In this document: positions 42,240-50,508 of the stretch, one piece after another
Layout: every line of letters begins with the position of its first letter
Numbering within the stretch: the stretch's first letter is position 1
Assembly (NCBI RefSeq): GCF_001544015.1
Contig: NZ_AP014924.1
Coordinates: 2,542,001 to 2,606,000, forward strand
From: Limnochorda pilosa
GTDB taxonomy: Bacteria; Bacillota; Limnochordia; Limnochordales; Limnochordaceae
Reading direction: 5' to 3'
Length of the DNA stretch: 64,000 nucleotides
Translations under genes and position numbers: made by a program
The notes under the pieces: model-generated
What the model saw: only the letters and a program-made list of their open reading frames with translations
Told to the model about the DNA's origin: nothing
The model's database searches: none

Positions 42240-43529
42240 CTAGACATAGTTCAACCCCTGCGGCCACGGAAGCCGGATGGGGAGCGCCCCGGCCAGCGGG
42301 TGGCCGGCCGGCACGAGGTCGCCGCCCGCCGCGACCCCCGCCCCGAAGAGCGCCCGCACCAGGGCCTCCTCGCCCTCCACCTCCCACGTCTCGCCGTCGG
42401 GCGTCTTGAGGCCGTAGCGCCGCGCCCGCTCCTCCACAGTGCCCTCCGCTCCGGCAGGGCCCCCGGCTTCGCCGCTCACGAAGGCCCGTGCCCGGGCCCA
42501 GCGGGCGGGCAGCCGTTCCTCCCGGTACGGCGCCAGGAGGCGCCAAAGCAGCGGCCAGTCGGTCACGACCACGGTGCCGGGCAGCGCCTCCACCGGGGCG
42601 TCCGGCACGACCCAGCCGGCGGCCGCCAGCGCGTGGACGAGGGGATCGCCCTCCAGCACGGGCACGTGGAGGCGCTCCGCCTCGGCCGCCCGGAAGAGGT
42701 GCGGCAGGCTCGCGGCCAGGGCCGGTCGGCTCCCGAAGAACTCCAGGGCCATCAGGTCCCCGGGCATGGATGGGCCGGACCCCGTCACCCAGCAGGCCGC
42801 GGGCTCTGTGCCCACCTCCACCAGCCAGATCTCCTGGCGAAGGAGGAGCACGGTGGCGAAGCCCGCGGCCTTCACCAGCGCCGGCCAATCGTCCAGGGCC
42901 CGGTGCCAGCGCACCGGCTCCTGCTGGTGGAGGGCGGCCAGGATGGGGACATCCGCGGGGATCCGGGTGGGCCGGAGGGTCACGGGCAGGCTCGCCGGGC
43001 CTGGCGGTACCGAGGACGAGCCGTCCGCGGGAGCGGTGCCGCCCGCCGGTACGTCCGCCGCGCTCAGGTGGAGGCGCCGGAAGCGGCCGGCCGGGTGGGC
43101 ACCGTTGCGGCGGTAGAGGCTTCGCGCACCGGAGATGAAGACCAGGGGCCGGCCCTCGGCGCGCGCCCGCTCCAGGCTGAGCTGCACCAGGCGGTCGGCC
43201 AGGCCCTGGGAGCGGGCCTCGGGCAGGGTACAGACCGAGCCCATGGAGGCCGTGGGCAGCCGGAGCCCGTGAACGTCCATGCCTCCCATCCAGAGCCCCA
43301 CGTGGGAGACGGGGCGCCCCCGGTCCGTGAAGACGAAGAGGTTGTCCGCGTTCTCGGGGGAAAAGAGTTGGGGGAACTGCTCGCCCATGGTGGGCGGACG
43401 GCCCGTGGCCACGCAGAAGACCTGGTTGACCAGCTCCACCACCGCGGGGAGCTCGTCGGGTCGCACGGTGCGGGGGCCCTCGAGGGCTGAGCCCGCCCGG
43501 GTGGTGTCCTGCTGGGTGGAATCGTTCAC
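42240..43529 (-). CDS. GNAT family N-acetyltransferase, large two-part protein
   Basis: 429 residues. The N-terminal half is a GNAT fold with PVSHVGLWMGGMDVHGLRLP, SMGSVCTLPEARSQGLADRL (acetyl-CoA pyrophosphate loop), then FISGARSLYRRNG. The C-terminal half has a degenerate, related pattern and ends with LPIRLPWPQGLNYV. The layout recalls Eis-like or MSHD-type multi-domain acetyltransferases. GTG 43529 has GGAGG seven bases upstream. It is divergent from the GH84 gene, so a role in amino-sugar or wall metabolism is possible but not shown. Substrate unknown. Confidence 0.8.
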   Translation of the reverse strand: MNDSTQQDTTRAGSALEGPRTVRPDELPAVVELVNQVFCVATGRPPTMGEQFPQLFSPENADNLFVFTDRGRPVSHVGLWMGGMDVHGLRLPTASMGSVCTLPEARSQGLADRLVQLSLERARAEGRPLVFISGARSLYRRNGAHPAGRFRRLHLSAADVPAGGTAPADGSSSVPPGPASLPVTLRPTRIPADVPILAALHQQEPVRWHRALDDWPALVKAAGFATVLLLRQEIWLVEVGTEPAACWVTGSGPSMPGDLMALEFFGSRPALAASLPHLFRAAEAERLHVPVLEGDPLVHALAAAGWVVPDAPVEALPGTVVVTDWPLLWRLLAPYREERLPARWARARAFVSGEAGGPAGAEGTVEERARRYGLKTPDGETWEVEGEEALVRALFGAGVAAGGDLVPAGHPLAGALPIRLPWPQGLNYV

Positions 43530-43633
43530 GATGGTGCCTCCTCCCGGCCGGCGGGGCAGGCTCGCATGGTTCCCTGCCCTGCCCGCCGGACCAGATACCC
43601 ACACGGCCTGCGCCGAGGAAGGGTGATCGTCCC

Positions 43634-45082
43634 ATGTCCACCGGCTTCGCCATCCGGGGCGTGATCGAGGGCTTCTACGGCCCGCCCTGGACCCACGCCC
43701 AACGCCTGTCGCTCCTGGACTTCCTGGCCGACCACGGCTACAACCTCTACGTTTACGCCCCCAAGGACGACCCCTACCATCGGGAGCGCTGGCGGGAGCC
43801 GTACCCGCCCGAGAAGCTGGCCGAGCTGCGGGAGCTGGTGGAGCGGGCCCGCTCGGCGGGGGTCGCGTTCTGCTTCGCCATCAGCCCCGGCCTCTCCCTG
43901 CGCCACGCCGACGGGGCCGAGGTGGACCTGCTCTGGCGGAAGGTCGAGCCGCTGGCGGCGGCGGGGGTGAGCCACTTCGGCCTCTTCTTCGACGACATCG
44001 CTCCCGGCCTCAGCCACCCCGAGGATCAGGCCCGCTTCGCCTCACCTGCCGACGCACAGGCCCACGTGACGGCCCGGCTGCTGGAGCGGATCCGGGCCGC
44101 GGTTCCGGCACCGGACGCCGGCTCGGGCTTGCCCGCCTCCCGCCTCCTCTTCTGCCCCACCCAGTACCACGGGGATCCCGACTCGCCGTACCTCCGCCGG
44201 CTGGGCGAGCTGCTGGACCCAGAGGTGGAGGTCTTCTGGACGGGTCCCCACGTCTGCTCGCGGGAGCTGACGGCCGGGCACACCCGGGCGGTGGGCGAGG
44301 TGCTCCGCCGCCGACCCCTCTACTGGGACAACTACCCCGTCAACGACGGGATGATGGCGCCCGAGCTCCACATCGGCCCCTACACGGGCCGGGACCCGGG
44401 CCTGGCCGAGGCGGCCTCGGGTGTGGTGCTCAACCCCATGCCCCAGTTCGAGGCGTCCCGCTGGGTCCTGGGGGCGATCGCCCCGTACCTCGCCCGCCCC
44501 TCCGAGTACGACGCCCGTGCCGCCTGGGAGCGGGCCTGGCGGTCCGTGGCCGAGAGCCTCTCCCGCGACCCCGAACCGCTGGCGGCCGCGCTCCTCCACT
44601 TCGCCGAGGCCAACCTGGAGAGCCCCCTTCACCCCGAGCCGCCGGAGGCGTACGCCGAGCCCATCGCCCGCTTCCTCCGGGCGCCCATGGAGGAGCGGAT
44701 GGCGCTGGCCTCGGAGGTGGAAGGGCTCTTCCGCCGTACCCTGCGGGAGCGGGAGCTGCTCCGATCCGCCCTGCCCGAAGCCGCCCGGCAGGAGCTCGAG
44801 CCATGGCTCGAGGAGTACGGTCGCTGGGCGGAGGCGGGGCTCCAGGCCCTGCGGCTGGTGGAGGCGGTGGTGCAGGCGATCTGGGCGCCGATCCTCCAGG
44901 GCGGAGGCGAGGAGGGGAGCCCGGCCGAACCGCCGGACCGCCTCGCGACCGCCCGCCGGGAACGGGAGCGGCTCCGGGGGATGCTGGAGGCGACCCTGGC
45001 CTTCCGCACCCGGGTGATGGGCGACGGGGTGCGGAACTTGGCCGTCCGGCTCCTTCAGGCCACCGGCGTCTACACGGGCTGA
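43634..45082 (+). CDS. GH84 family beta-N-acetylglucosaminidase
   Basis: 482 residues. The N-terminal catalytic barrel has IRGVIEGFYGPPWTHAQRLS, YVYAPKDDPYHRERWREPYP, FAISPGL and the catalytic pair Asp120-Asp121 in GLFFDDI. The conserved substrate Asn positions lie in YWDNYPVNDGMM. A helical C-terminal part follows. This is the O-GlcNAcase/NagJ fold using substrate-assisted catalysis to release GlcNAc. No signal peptide is visible, so it is cytoplasmic, unlike secreted toxin-type relatives. ATG 43634 is used. Its 3' end overlaps the sugar kinase gene on the other strand by 13 bases. A role in muropeptide or chito-oligosaccharide turnover is inferred. Confidence 0.93.
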   Translation: MSTGFAIRGVIEGFYGPPWTHAQRLSLLDFLADHGYNLYVYAPKDDPYHRERWREPYPPEKLAELRELVERARSAGVAFCFAISPGLSLRHADGAEVDLLWRKVEPLAAAGVSHFGLFFDDIAPGLSHPEDQARFASPADAQAHVTARLLERIRAAVPAPDAGSGLPASRLLFCPTQYHGDPDSPYLRRLGELLDPEVEVFWTGPHVCSRELTAGHTRAVGEVLRRRPLYWDNYPVNDGMMAPELHIGPYTGRDPGLAEAASGVVLNPMPQFEASRWVLGAIAPYLARPSEYDARAAWERAWRSVAESLSRDPEPLAAALLHFAEANLESPLHPEPPEAYAEPIARFLRAPMEERMALASEVEGLFRRTLRERELLRSALPEAARQELEPWLEEYGRWAEAGLQALRLVEAVVQAIWAPILQGGGEEGSPAEPPDRLATARRERERLRGMLEATLAFRTRVMGDGVRNLAVRLLQATGVYTG

Positions 45083-46248
45083 AGGAGCCCGCCGCCGGCC
45101 GGAGCCCGGCGCCCGCCCTGTCCACCCTGGCGGAGGGTGTGCAGGCGCTCGATCACCTCTTCCGGGAGCTCGCCGTGGAACCGCCGGAGGGCCAGGTAGG
45201 CGGCGCCCACCACGGGGTCCTGCACCCTCTCGGCCAGGCGGGCCCGGGGCGCCTCCCGGGCCAGGGCGCCCGCCACCCGCCGCCCCCACGACGGCCCCAG
45301 GCGGAAGAGCCCACCGGCGGCCACCACGGGCACGGTCTCCAGCGGGGCCAGGAAGGCGGCCCGCTCGAGCACCGCCCGCACCAGGAGCGCGAGCTCGCCC
45401 GCCGCGTCGTCCAGGATCCGTGCGGCCACCGTGTCCCCGGCATCCGCCGCCTCCACCACGGGGCGGGCCAGACGGGCGATCCATCCCCGGTCCCGCTCGC
45501 CCCGGTGGACCGGCCCCACCAATGCGGTCACGTCTTCTAGGCCGGCGGCCTCCCGAAGTACGGTTGTGAGCCCGGTGGCGGGGCCGCGTCCGTCGTGGGC
45601 CCGCAGGGCGGCCCGGATCGCCTCGCGCCCGATCCAGTAGCCACTTCCCTCGTCGCCCAGCAGGTAGCCCCAGCCGCCGGCGCGCACCTCCTGACCTTCA
45701 GGGCCCAGCGCCAGGGCCAGGGAGCCCGTGCCCGCGAGCAGGAGGAGGCCCGGCCCGCCCAGGGTGCCGGCCAGCAGGGCACCAACGCCGTCGTGCACCA
45801 GCTCCACGCTGGATCCGGGGAAGAGTCCCTCCACCCGGGCGCGCATCCGGCCCGCCTCGGGCTCCCGGTCCGCACCGGCCAGGGCCAGGGCGACCACCGC
45901 CACGGGTCCGTCGAGCCAACCGGTGCCTCCGCGGGCACCCGTCGTGCCCGGCGACGCCGGTCCCGCAGGCTCCAGGGATTCGCCCGGGCCGGCGGAACGG
46001 AGGCCTGCGCGCTCCGCCGCCTCGGTCACCGCCCGGGCAGCCACCTCCACCCCGGCCGCGGTCAGGTTGGAGGAGCCCGCCTCACCCCGGCCCAGGAGGC
46101 GGCCTTCCGGATCCAGCACCCAGAGCCGGGTGCGGCTGCCGCCCCCGTCCACCGCCACCACCAGGGGGCGGCGTGCCTCGCGCCCCGCCTCCCGGCCCCC
46201 CACCTCAGGCCGTCTCACCTCGGGCCGCTTCACCTCGAGCTGCTTCAC
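45070..46248 (-). CDS. BadF/BcrA-type N-acetylhexosamine kinase (GlcNAc/MurNAc kinase-like)
   Basis: 392 residues of ASKHA fold: phosphate-1 PLVVAVDGGGSRTRLWVLD near residue 28, LALAGADRE, adenosine region LLLLAGTGSLALALG, then GWGYLLGDEGSGYWIG and VVAAGGLFRLGP. This is the BadF/BadG family that includes GlcNAc kinase and MurK. Next to NagZ and NamZ it would phosphorylate the released GlcNAc and MurNAc. GTG 46248 overlaps the stop of the short AKR remnant as GTGA. The N-terminus holds a three-fold five-residue repeat (MKQLE, VKRPE, VRRPE). The start may therefore lie further in, but the overlap favours 46248. Confidence 0.88.
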   Translation of the reverse strand: MKQLEVKRPEVRRPEVGGREAGREARRPLVVAVDGGGSRTRLWVLDPEGRLLGRGEAGSSNLTAAGVEVAARAVTEAAERAGLRSAGPGESLEPAGPASPGTTGARGGTGWLDGPVAVVALALAGADREPEAGRMRARVEGLFPGSSVELVHDGVGALLAGTLGGPGLLLLAGTGSLALALGPEGQEVRAGGWGYLLGDEGSGYWIGREAIRAALRAHDGRGPATGLTTVLREAAGLEDVTALVGPVHRGERDRGWIARLARPVVEAADAGDTVAARILDDAAGELALLVRAVLERAAFLAPLETVPVVAAGGLFRLGPSWGRRVAGALAREAPRARLAERVQDPVVGAAYLALRRFHGELPEEVIERLHTLRQGGQGGRRAPAGGGLLQPV

Positions 46249-46454
46249 CTCACGCCTCGGCAGAGGAGATCGCCTCCACCGGAGACCCCGCGGCTGTCGA
46301 TGCTGGCCGTGTCGATGAAGAAGACGCCCCGGTCCACGGCGTGGTGGATGACAGCGGTGGCGGTCTCAGCGTCGGTCTCGGCGCCGAAGCGCCAGCATCC
46401 CAGACAGAGGGCCGAGATCCTCAGGCCCGTCCGCCCAAGGGTTCGCTCGCTCAA
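46245..46454 (-). pseudogene. Truncated aldo/keto reductase N-terminus
   Basis: 69 codons: LGRTGLRISALCLGCWRFG, then TAVIHHAVDRGVFFIDTAS. This matches only the first 50-60 residues of aldo/keto reductases, which usually have about 320. The remaining barrel is gone and the frame ends in unrelated residues. It still has a good start (TTG 46454 with GAGGAGG seven bases upstream). Its stop TGA overlaps the kinase GTG as GTGA. It is either a remnant or a short leader that couples kinase translation. The original catalytic Lys and His are missing. Confidence 0.72.
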
Positions 46455-46509
46455 GGGCTCGCCTCCTCAAGAGTTGAACTGCCGTACCGCCGTGCCGCCT
46501 GCCGCCGGC

Positions 46510-48135
46510 TCACACGGCGGTGAGCCGCACGGGAGGCCGGCCGGTGGCCTGCAGCCACCCGGCCAGCACCTGAGCCGCCGCCTCCACCGAGGCCGGCTGG
46601 TCCGAGTAGGTGGCCACCCACGTCTTCACCTGGGGGAAGAGGGGCACGTCGTAGGGGCTGAGGAGTGCCACCCCCACCAGGTTGGGCGCCGCGCCGGCGA
46701 GTTCCTGCACCAGACGCCGCTGGGGCTCGGAACGGACCGCGTTGCGGACCGCCACCACGACCTGGGCGGCCTCGCGGGCCCGAGCGGTCAGCTCAGGACA
46801 AGCCCCGTCGACCTCGGCGGGGGCCAGGCGGCGCGCCTCCACCCCCGGCAGGCGCCGGGCCAGGGCCTCAGCCAGGCTCGCCCGCGCGGGAACCGGATCC
46901 TCGGCGTTGCCTCTGGGCGCGTCGGAGACCTCCACCACCAGGGTGCGGGGCGCCAGGGCCGGGTCCAGGGGCAGGTGCTCTGCCCCACACACCACGGTGA
47001 CCGCCCGGCGGCCCGCCTCCTCGGCCACGCTCCGGGCCTCGGCCAGGCCCACCCGCTCCGGGTGCGGCTCGAGGCGCTCCGCCACCGGGGCCCCGCCGGA
47101 GAGGAGGCCAATCCGCTCCTTCAGGGCCAGCACACGGCCTGCCGCCTCCTCCACGCGCCGGCGGGGGATTCGCCCCCGCTCCACGGCGGTACGGAGGGCG
47201 TCCACCGCCGCCTGCTGCAGCTCCCAGGTGTGGCTCACCAGGATCAGGTCCGCCCCTGCGTCCAGGGCCTGCACCGCGCCCTCCACAGTCCCCACCCCGC
47301 CGGCGATGGCCTTCATCTCCAAGCAGTCGGTGATGAGGACGCCCTGGAAGCCCAGATCCTCCCGCAGGAGCCCCTGGAGGACCCGGCGGGAGAGGGTCGC
47401 CGGCCTCCCGGGCTCGGGCTCCACGGCCGGGAAGTGGACGTGGGCCGTCATCACCGAGAAGGCCCCGGCCTCCACCGCCCGGCGGAAGGGCCTCAGCTCC
47501 ACCGCCTCCAGGCGCACCCGGTCGTGGGGCACCACGGGCAGGGCCAGGTGCGAGTCAACGGCCGTGTCGCCGTGGCCGGGGAAGTGCTTGGCGCAGGCGG
47601 CCACCCCGGCAGACTGAAGCCCCCGCAGCCAAGCGGCGCCCAGCTCGGCCACCCGCTCGGGGTCCTCGCCGAAGGAGCGGACGCCGATGACGGGGTTGGC
47701 CGGGTTGTTGTTCACGTCCAGCACGGGGGCCAGGTCCAGGGTGATGCCCACCGCGGCCAGCTCCCGCCCCATGGCCCGGCCCACCCGGTAGGCCAGGTCC
47801 GGATCGGCTGCCGCCCCCAGGGCCATGTTTCCCGGGAAACGGGTGGCGCCGTGCCAGAGGCGGGTGACGCTGCCGCCCTCCTGGTCTGCGGCGATCAGGA
47901 GGGGCACCCGGTGCGGGCTGGCCAGGGCGGCCCCCTGCAGGGCGCCGTTGAGGGCCGCCAGCTCCTGGGGCGTCCCGATGTTTCGGGTGAAGAGGATGAC
48001 ATTCCCCATGCGGCCGGCGCGAAGGGCCTCCTCCAGGGCGGCGGGCACGGTGCGGCCGGGAAAGCCCACCATCACCACCTGCCCCACCAGCTCCTCCACG
48101 GTCCAGCGGGTCAGATCCGGCTCGACGCGACTCAC
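46510..48135 (-). CDS. nagZ: GH3 beta-N-acetylglucosaminidase
   Basis: 541 residues. The N-terminal GH3 barrel has the NagZ signature AKHFPGHGDTAVDSHLALP near 182-200, carrying the Asp-His dyad at about 194/196, and the nucleophile Asp270 in VLITDCLEMKAI. ADQEGGSVTRL and SFGEDP are also typical. The C-terminal alpha/beta domain is present, as in Bacillus NagZ. It releases GlcNAc from GlcNAc-MurNAc fragments. GTG 48135 overlaps the NamZ stop as GTGA with GGAGG seven bases upstream. No signal peptide is seen, so fragments must be imported first. Confidence 0.95.
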   Translation of the reverse strand: MSRVEPDLTRWTVEELVGQVVMVGFPGRTVPAALEEALRAGRMGNVILFTRNIGTPQELAALNGALQGAALASPHRVPLLIAADQEGGSVTRLWHGATRFPGNMALGAAADPDLAYRVGRAMGRELAAVGITLDLAPVLDVNNNPANPVIGVRSFGEDPERVAELGAAWLRGLQSAGVAACAKHFPGHGDTAVDSHLALPVVPHDRVRLEAVELRPFRRAVEAGAFSVMTAHVHFPAVEPEPGRPATLSRRVLQGLLREDLGFQGVLITDCLEMKAIAGGVGTVEGAVQALDAGADLILVSHTWELQQAAVDALRTAVERGRIPRRRVEEAAGRVLALKERIGLLSGGAPVAERLEPHPERVGLAEARSVAEEAGRRAVTVVCGAEHLPLDPALAPRTLVVEVSDAPRGNAEDPVPARASLAEALARRLPGVEARRLAPAEVDGACPELTARAREAAQVVVAVRNAVRSEPQRRLVQELAGAAPNLVGVALLSPYDVPLFPQVKTWVATYSDQPASVEAAAQVLAGWLQATGRPPVRLTAV

Positions 48136-49445
48136 GGGCCTTCCTCCTCCCCTGCCCCACCGGCCCGCGACCCGCCCCCGTCCCGCCCGGCGTCGGCGTA
48201 AAGCAGGAATGGTTCTGCGTCTCTGCGGAAGGCAGCGGCCTGGGACTCCCACGCGTCGGCCAGGGCGTCGGGGTCCCGGCCCTCCTCCACGTGGTGGCGG
48301 AGCGCCTCCCCCCCGGCCAGCAGGTCGATGAAGGGGCGCTCGCCCCCCACCCAGGCGAAGGCCTCGGGGCGCTGCCGCCGCAGCGCGTCCAGCAGGTGGA
48401 GGCCGGTGCGCACGGGCCTGAACGCTTCCGGATCCAGCACGTGGGGCTCCACCCCGGCGCAGAGGTGGCCTGCGTGCTTGGAGAAAGTGGGCTCGAAGAA
48501 GACGGGGCGGAAGCGAACACCGGGCAGGCCGCGGCCGTTCAGCTCCTGGGCCAGCCGGTCCGGGTCGATCCAGGGCGCCCCGATCCATCGGAAGGAGTGG
48601 GCCGTACCCCGCCCTTCGGAGAGGTTGGTCCCCTCCACCAGGCAGGTGCCCGGGTAGAGGAGGAGCGTCTCGGGGCTGGGGACGTTGGGCGACGGCGAGG
48701 CCCAGGGAAGCCCCGTCTCCCGCCAGCGCCAGGTCCGCCGCCATCCCTGCACCGGCACCACCTCCAGCGCACCGCGTCCCAGGCCCGCCGCCGCCCGCCA
48801 GGAGAGGATCTCGCCCAGGGTGAGGCCGTGCCGGATGGGCATGGGGTGGTACCCTACCAGCGAGCGGAACGCGGGGTCCAGTACGTTCCCCTCGACCTCG
48901 ACGCCGCCCACGGGGTTGGGCCGGTCCAGCAGGAGGAAGGGGATGCCCTGCTCGCCGCAGGCCTCCAGCGCCTCCGAGGCGGTCGCGATGAAGGTCCAGT
49001 AGCGGCTGCCGCCGTCGGGCAGGTCGCAGAGGAAGAGCTCCACGTCCTTCAGGGCCTCGGGGGTGGGACGGTGGGTCGCCCCGTAGAGGCTGTGGACGGG
49101 CACGCCCCAGCGGGGGTCTCGGGTGTCTCCCACCTTCACTCCGGCCTGGGCCTCGCCCCGAAGCCCGTGCTCGGGACCGAAGAGGGCCACCAGCCGGGCT
49201 CCGGCCTCCACCACCCGCTCCGCAACCCAGCGGGCCTGGCCGTCGATGGCGGCGCCGTTGGTTAGGAGGGCCACCCGACGCCCCTGAAGCCGCCCGGCCA
49301 GATCCTCCACCAGCACCTCGGCGCCCACGCGCACCCGGGGCGACGGGGGCCCGGCCTCGTGGGGGGCCCCGCCGCGGGAGGCATCCTCCCGCGCCGCGCC
49401 CCGGTGGCCGGCGTTCCCGGGTGTGGACCCCAGCTCGCGGCTCAC
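48132..49445 (-). CDS. namZ: Exo-beta-N-acetylmuramidase NamZ-like (DUF1343)
   Basis: 437 residues of DUF1343 (GH171) family. Core parts are RVALLTNGAAID, ALFGPEHGLRGEAQAGVKVG, GVPVHSLYG, FLCDLPDGGSRYWTFIATAS, LDRPNPVGG and the late RPVFFEPTFSKHAG. In Bacillus subtilis NamZ removes terminal MurNAc from wall glycan ends and is encoded with NagZ and AmlC, as here. An Arg/Gly-rich N-terminus of about 45 residues precedes the fold. GTG 49445 overlaps the upstream GNAT stop as GTGA, and the gene in turn overlaps nagZ. No signal peptide is evident, which is unlike the secreted Bacillus enzyme. Confidence 0.93.
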   Translation of the reverse strand: MSRELGSTPGNAGHRGAAREDASRGGAPHEAGPPSPRVRVGAEVLVEDLAGRLQGRRVALLTNGAAIDGQARWVAERVVEAGARLVALFGPEHGLRGEAQAGVKVGDTRDPRWGVPVHSLYGATHRPTPEALKDVELFLCDLPDGGSRYWTFIATASEALEACGEQGIPFLLLDRPNPVGGVEVEGNVLDPAFRSLVGYHPMPIRHGLTLGEILSWRAAAGLGRGALEVVPVQGWRRTWRWRETGLPWASPSPNVPSPETLLLYPGTCLVEGTNLSEGRGTAHSFRWIGAPWIDPDRLAQELNGRGLPGVRFRPVFFEPTFSKHAGHLCAGVEPHVLDPEAFRPVRTGLHLLDALRRQRPEAFAWVGGERPFIDLLAGGEALRHHVEEGRDPDALADAWESQAAAFRRDAEPFLLYADAGRDGGGSRAGGAGEEEGP

Positions 49446-50446
49446 GGGGCGTCCCCCGCTTCCCTCAGGTCGCAGCGCATCACGTCGAAGCGCCGGGTGA
49501 TGCGGTAGCCCGTTTCGATGTAGAGGTAGCCGGCGGGCGTGGTCTCGCCTGTCCAGAGGAACCAGGCGGTGTGGAGCCCCCGGGCCCGCATCTCGGCCAT
49601 GGTCAGGTGGAGGAGGATCTTGCCCAACCCCTTCCCCCGTTGGGACTCGTCCACCCCAAAGGGGCCGAAGCGCTCGTTCACGTGGTCGTAGGCGCCGAAC
49701 ATGGCGAAGCCCACCACCCGCCCCGAGGGGTCGGTGCTGATCAGCGTCTGGTCCATGGGCACGCCCTGGAGCAGGCTCTCCCGCAGCACCCGGCCCCAGT
49801 CGGGGTTGAAGTCCTCGTGCGCGAGCCACACCGTCTCCGCCAGGTGCGCCGGGTCCAGGGGGGAGAAGCGGTATCCCTCGGCCTCGCGCCGGGCCTGGAG
49901 GGCGCGCACCTCTTCCGGGACCTGGTAGCCCACCAGGCTCCGGTCCATGGCCACCGCCTGGTAGAGGGTCCGGAAGCCCAGGCGGTCCAGGAAGGCCGCC
50001 CCCGAGGGGTACGCCTCCCGGTCGATGCCGGGCAGGAAGTAGTTGGGCGCGTAGGGGGCGAAGGAGACGTACCGGCGCCCGCGGGCCCGGGCGAAGGCGG
50101 CCACCGCCTCCCAGAGCCGGCGGCCCACGCCCCGGCCCCTCCAGCCGCGATCGACGCCGAAGACGGTGACCCAGGCGTGGTCGGGTTCCAGGTCGTCCCC
50201 CCACATGGGGACCCGGCGCACCAAGGTGAGCATGAAGCCCACCAGCACCCGTCCGCCGGCCGGGTGCTCGGCCACGATCAGGCCCTCAGGGTCAAAGTTG
50301 GCGTCGCAGAGCACCCGGCGCGTGAAGAGCTGGAGGGTGATGGGATCCTGGGGCAGGCTCCGGTTCCAGAGGGCCACCAGGTCCTCCTCATCGCCGCCCC
50401 GATAGGCTCGGATCCGCACCTGCTCGTCCGCCACCTGCTCACGCAT
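49442..50446 (-). CDS. Tandem-GNAT N-acetyltransferase
   Basis: 334 residues with two GNAT domains. The first has WVTVFGVDRGWRGRGVGRRL, the acetyl-CoA loop, near residue 95. The second has FGPFGVDESQRGKGLGKILL near 270 and WFLWTGETTPAGYLY. Such twin GNAT proteins are common beside amino-sugar genes in Bacillota. ATG 50446 has GGAGG seven bases upstream. Its stop overlaps the NamZ start, so it belongs to the same transcription unit. Acetylation of an amino sugar or muropeptide is plausible; nothing proves it. Confidence 0.87.
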   Translation of the reverse strand: MREQVADEQVRIRAYRGGDEEDLVALWNRSLPQDPITLQLFTRRVLCDANFDPEGLIVAEHPAGGRVLVGFMLTLVRRVPMWGDDLEPDHAWVTVFGVDRGWRGRGVGRRLWEAVAAFARARGRRYVSFAPYAPNYFLPGIDREAYPSGAAFLDRLGFRTLYQAVAMDRSLVGYQVPEEVRALQARREAEGYRFSPLDPAHLAETVWLAHEDFNPDWGRVLRESLLQGVPMDQTLISTDPSGRVVGFAMFGAYDHVNERFGPFGVDESQRGKGLGKILLHLTMAEMRARGLHTAWFLWTGETTPAGYLYIETGYRITRRFDVMRCDLREAGDAP

Positions 50447-50508
50447 CTGTATGCCTCCTCGTCCACGGCCCGCCGTCGTCGGGTCCTCGGGGCCGGCCCG
50501 GCCCCGGG

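Noticed and set aside
45595-48201. Long plus-strand open frame opposite the kinase and nagZ
   Set aside because: Antisense to strongly supported genes; residue composition is His/Gly/Arg/Pro-rich as expected of a shadow frame.
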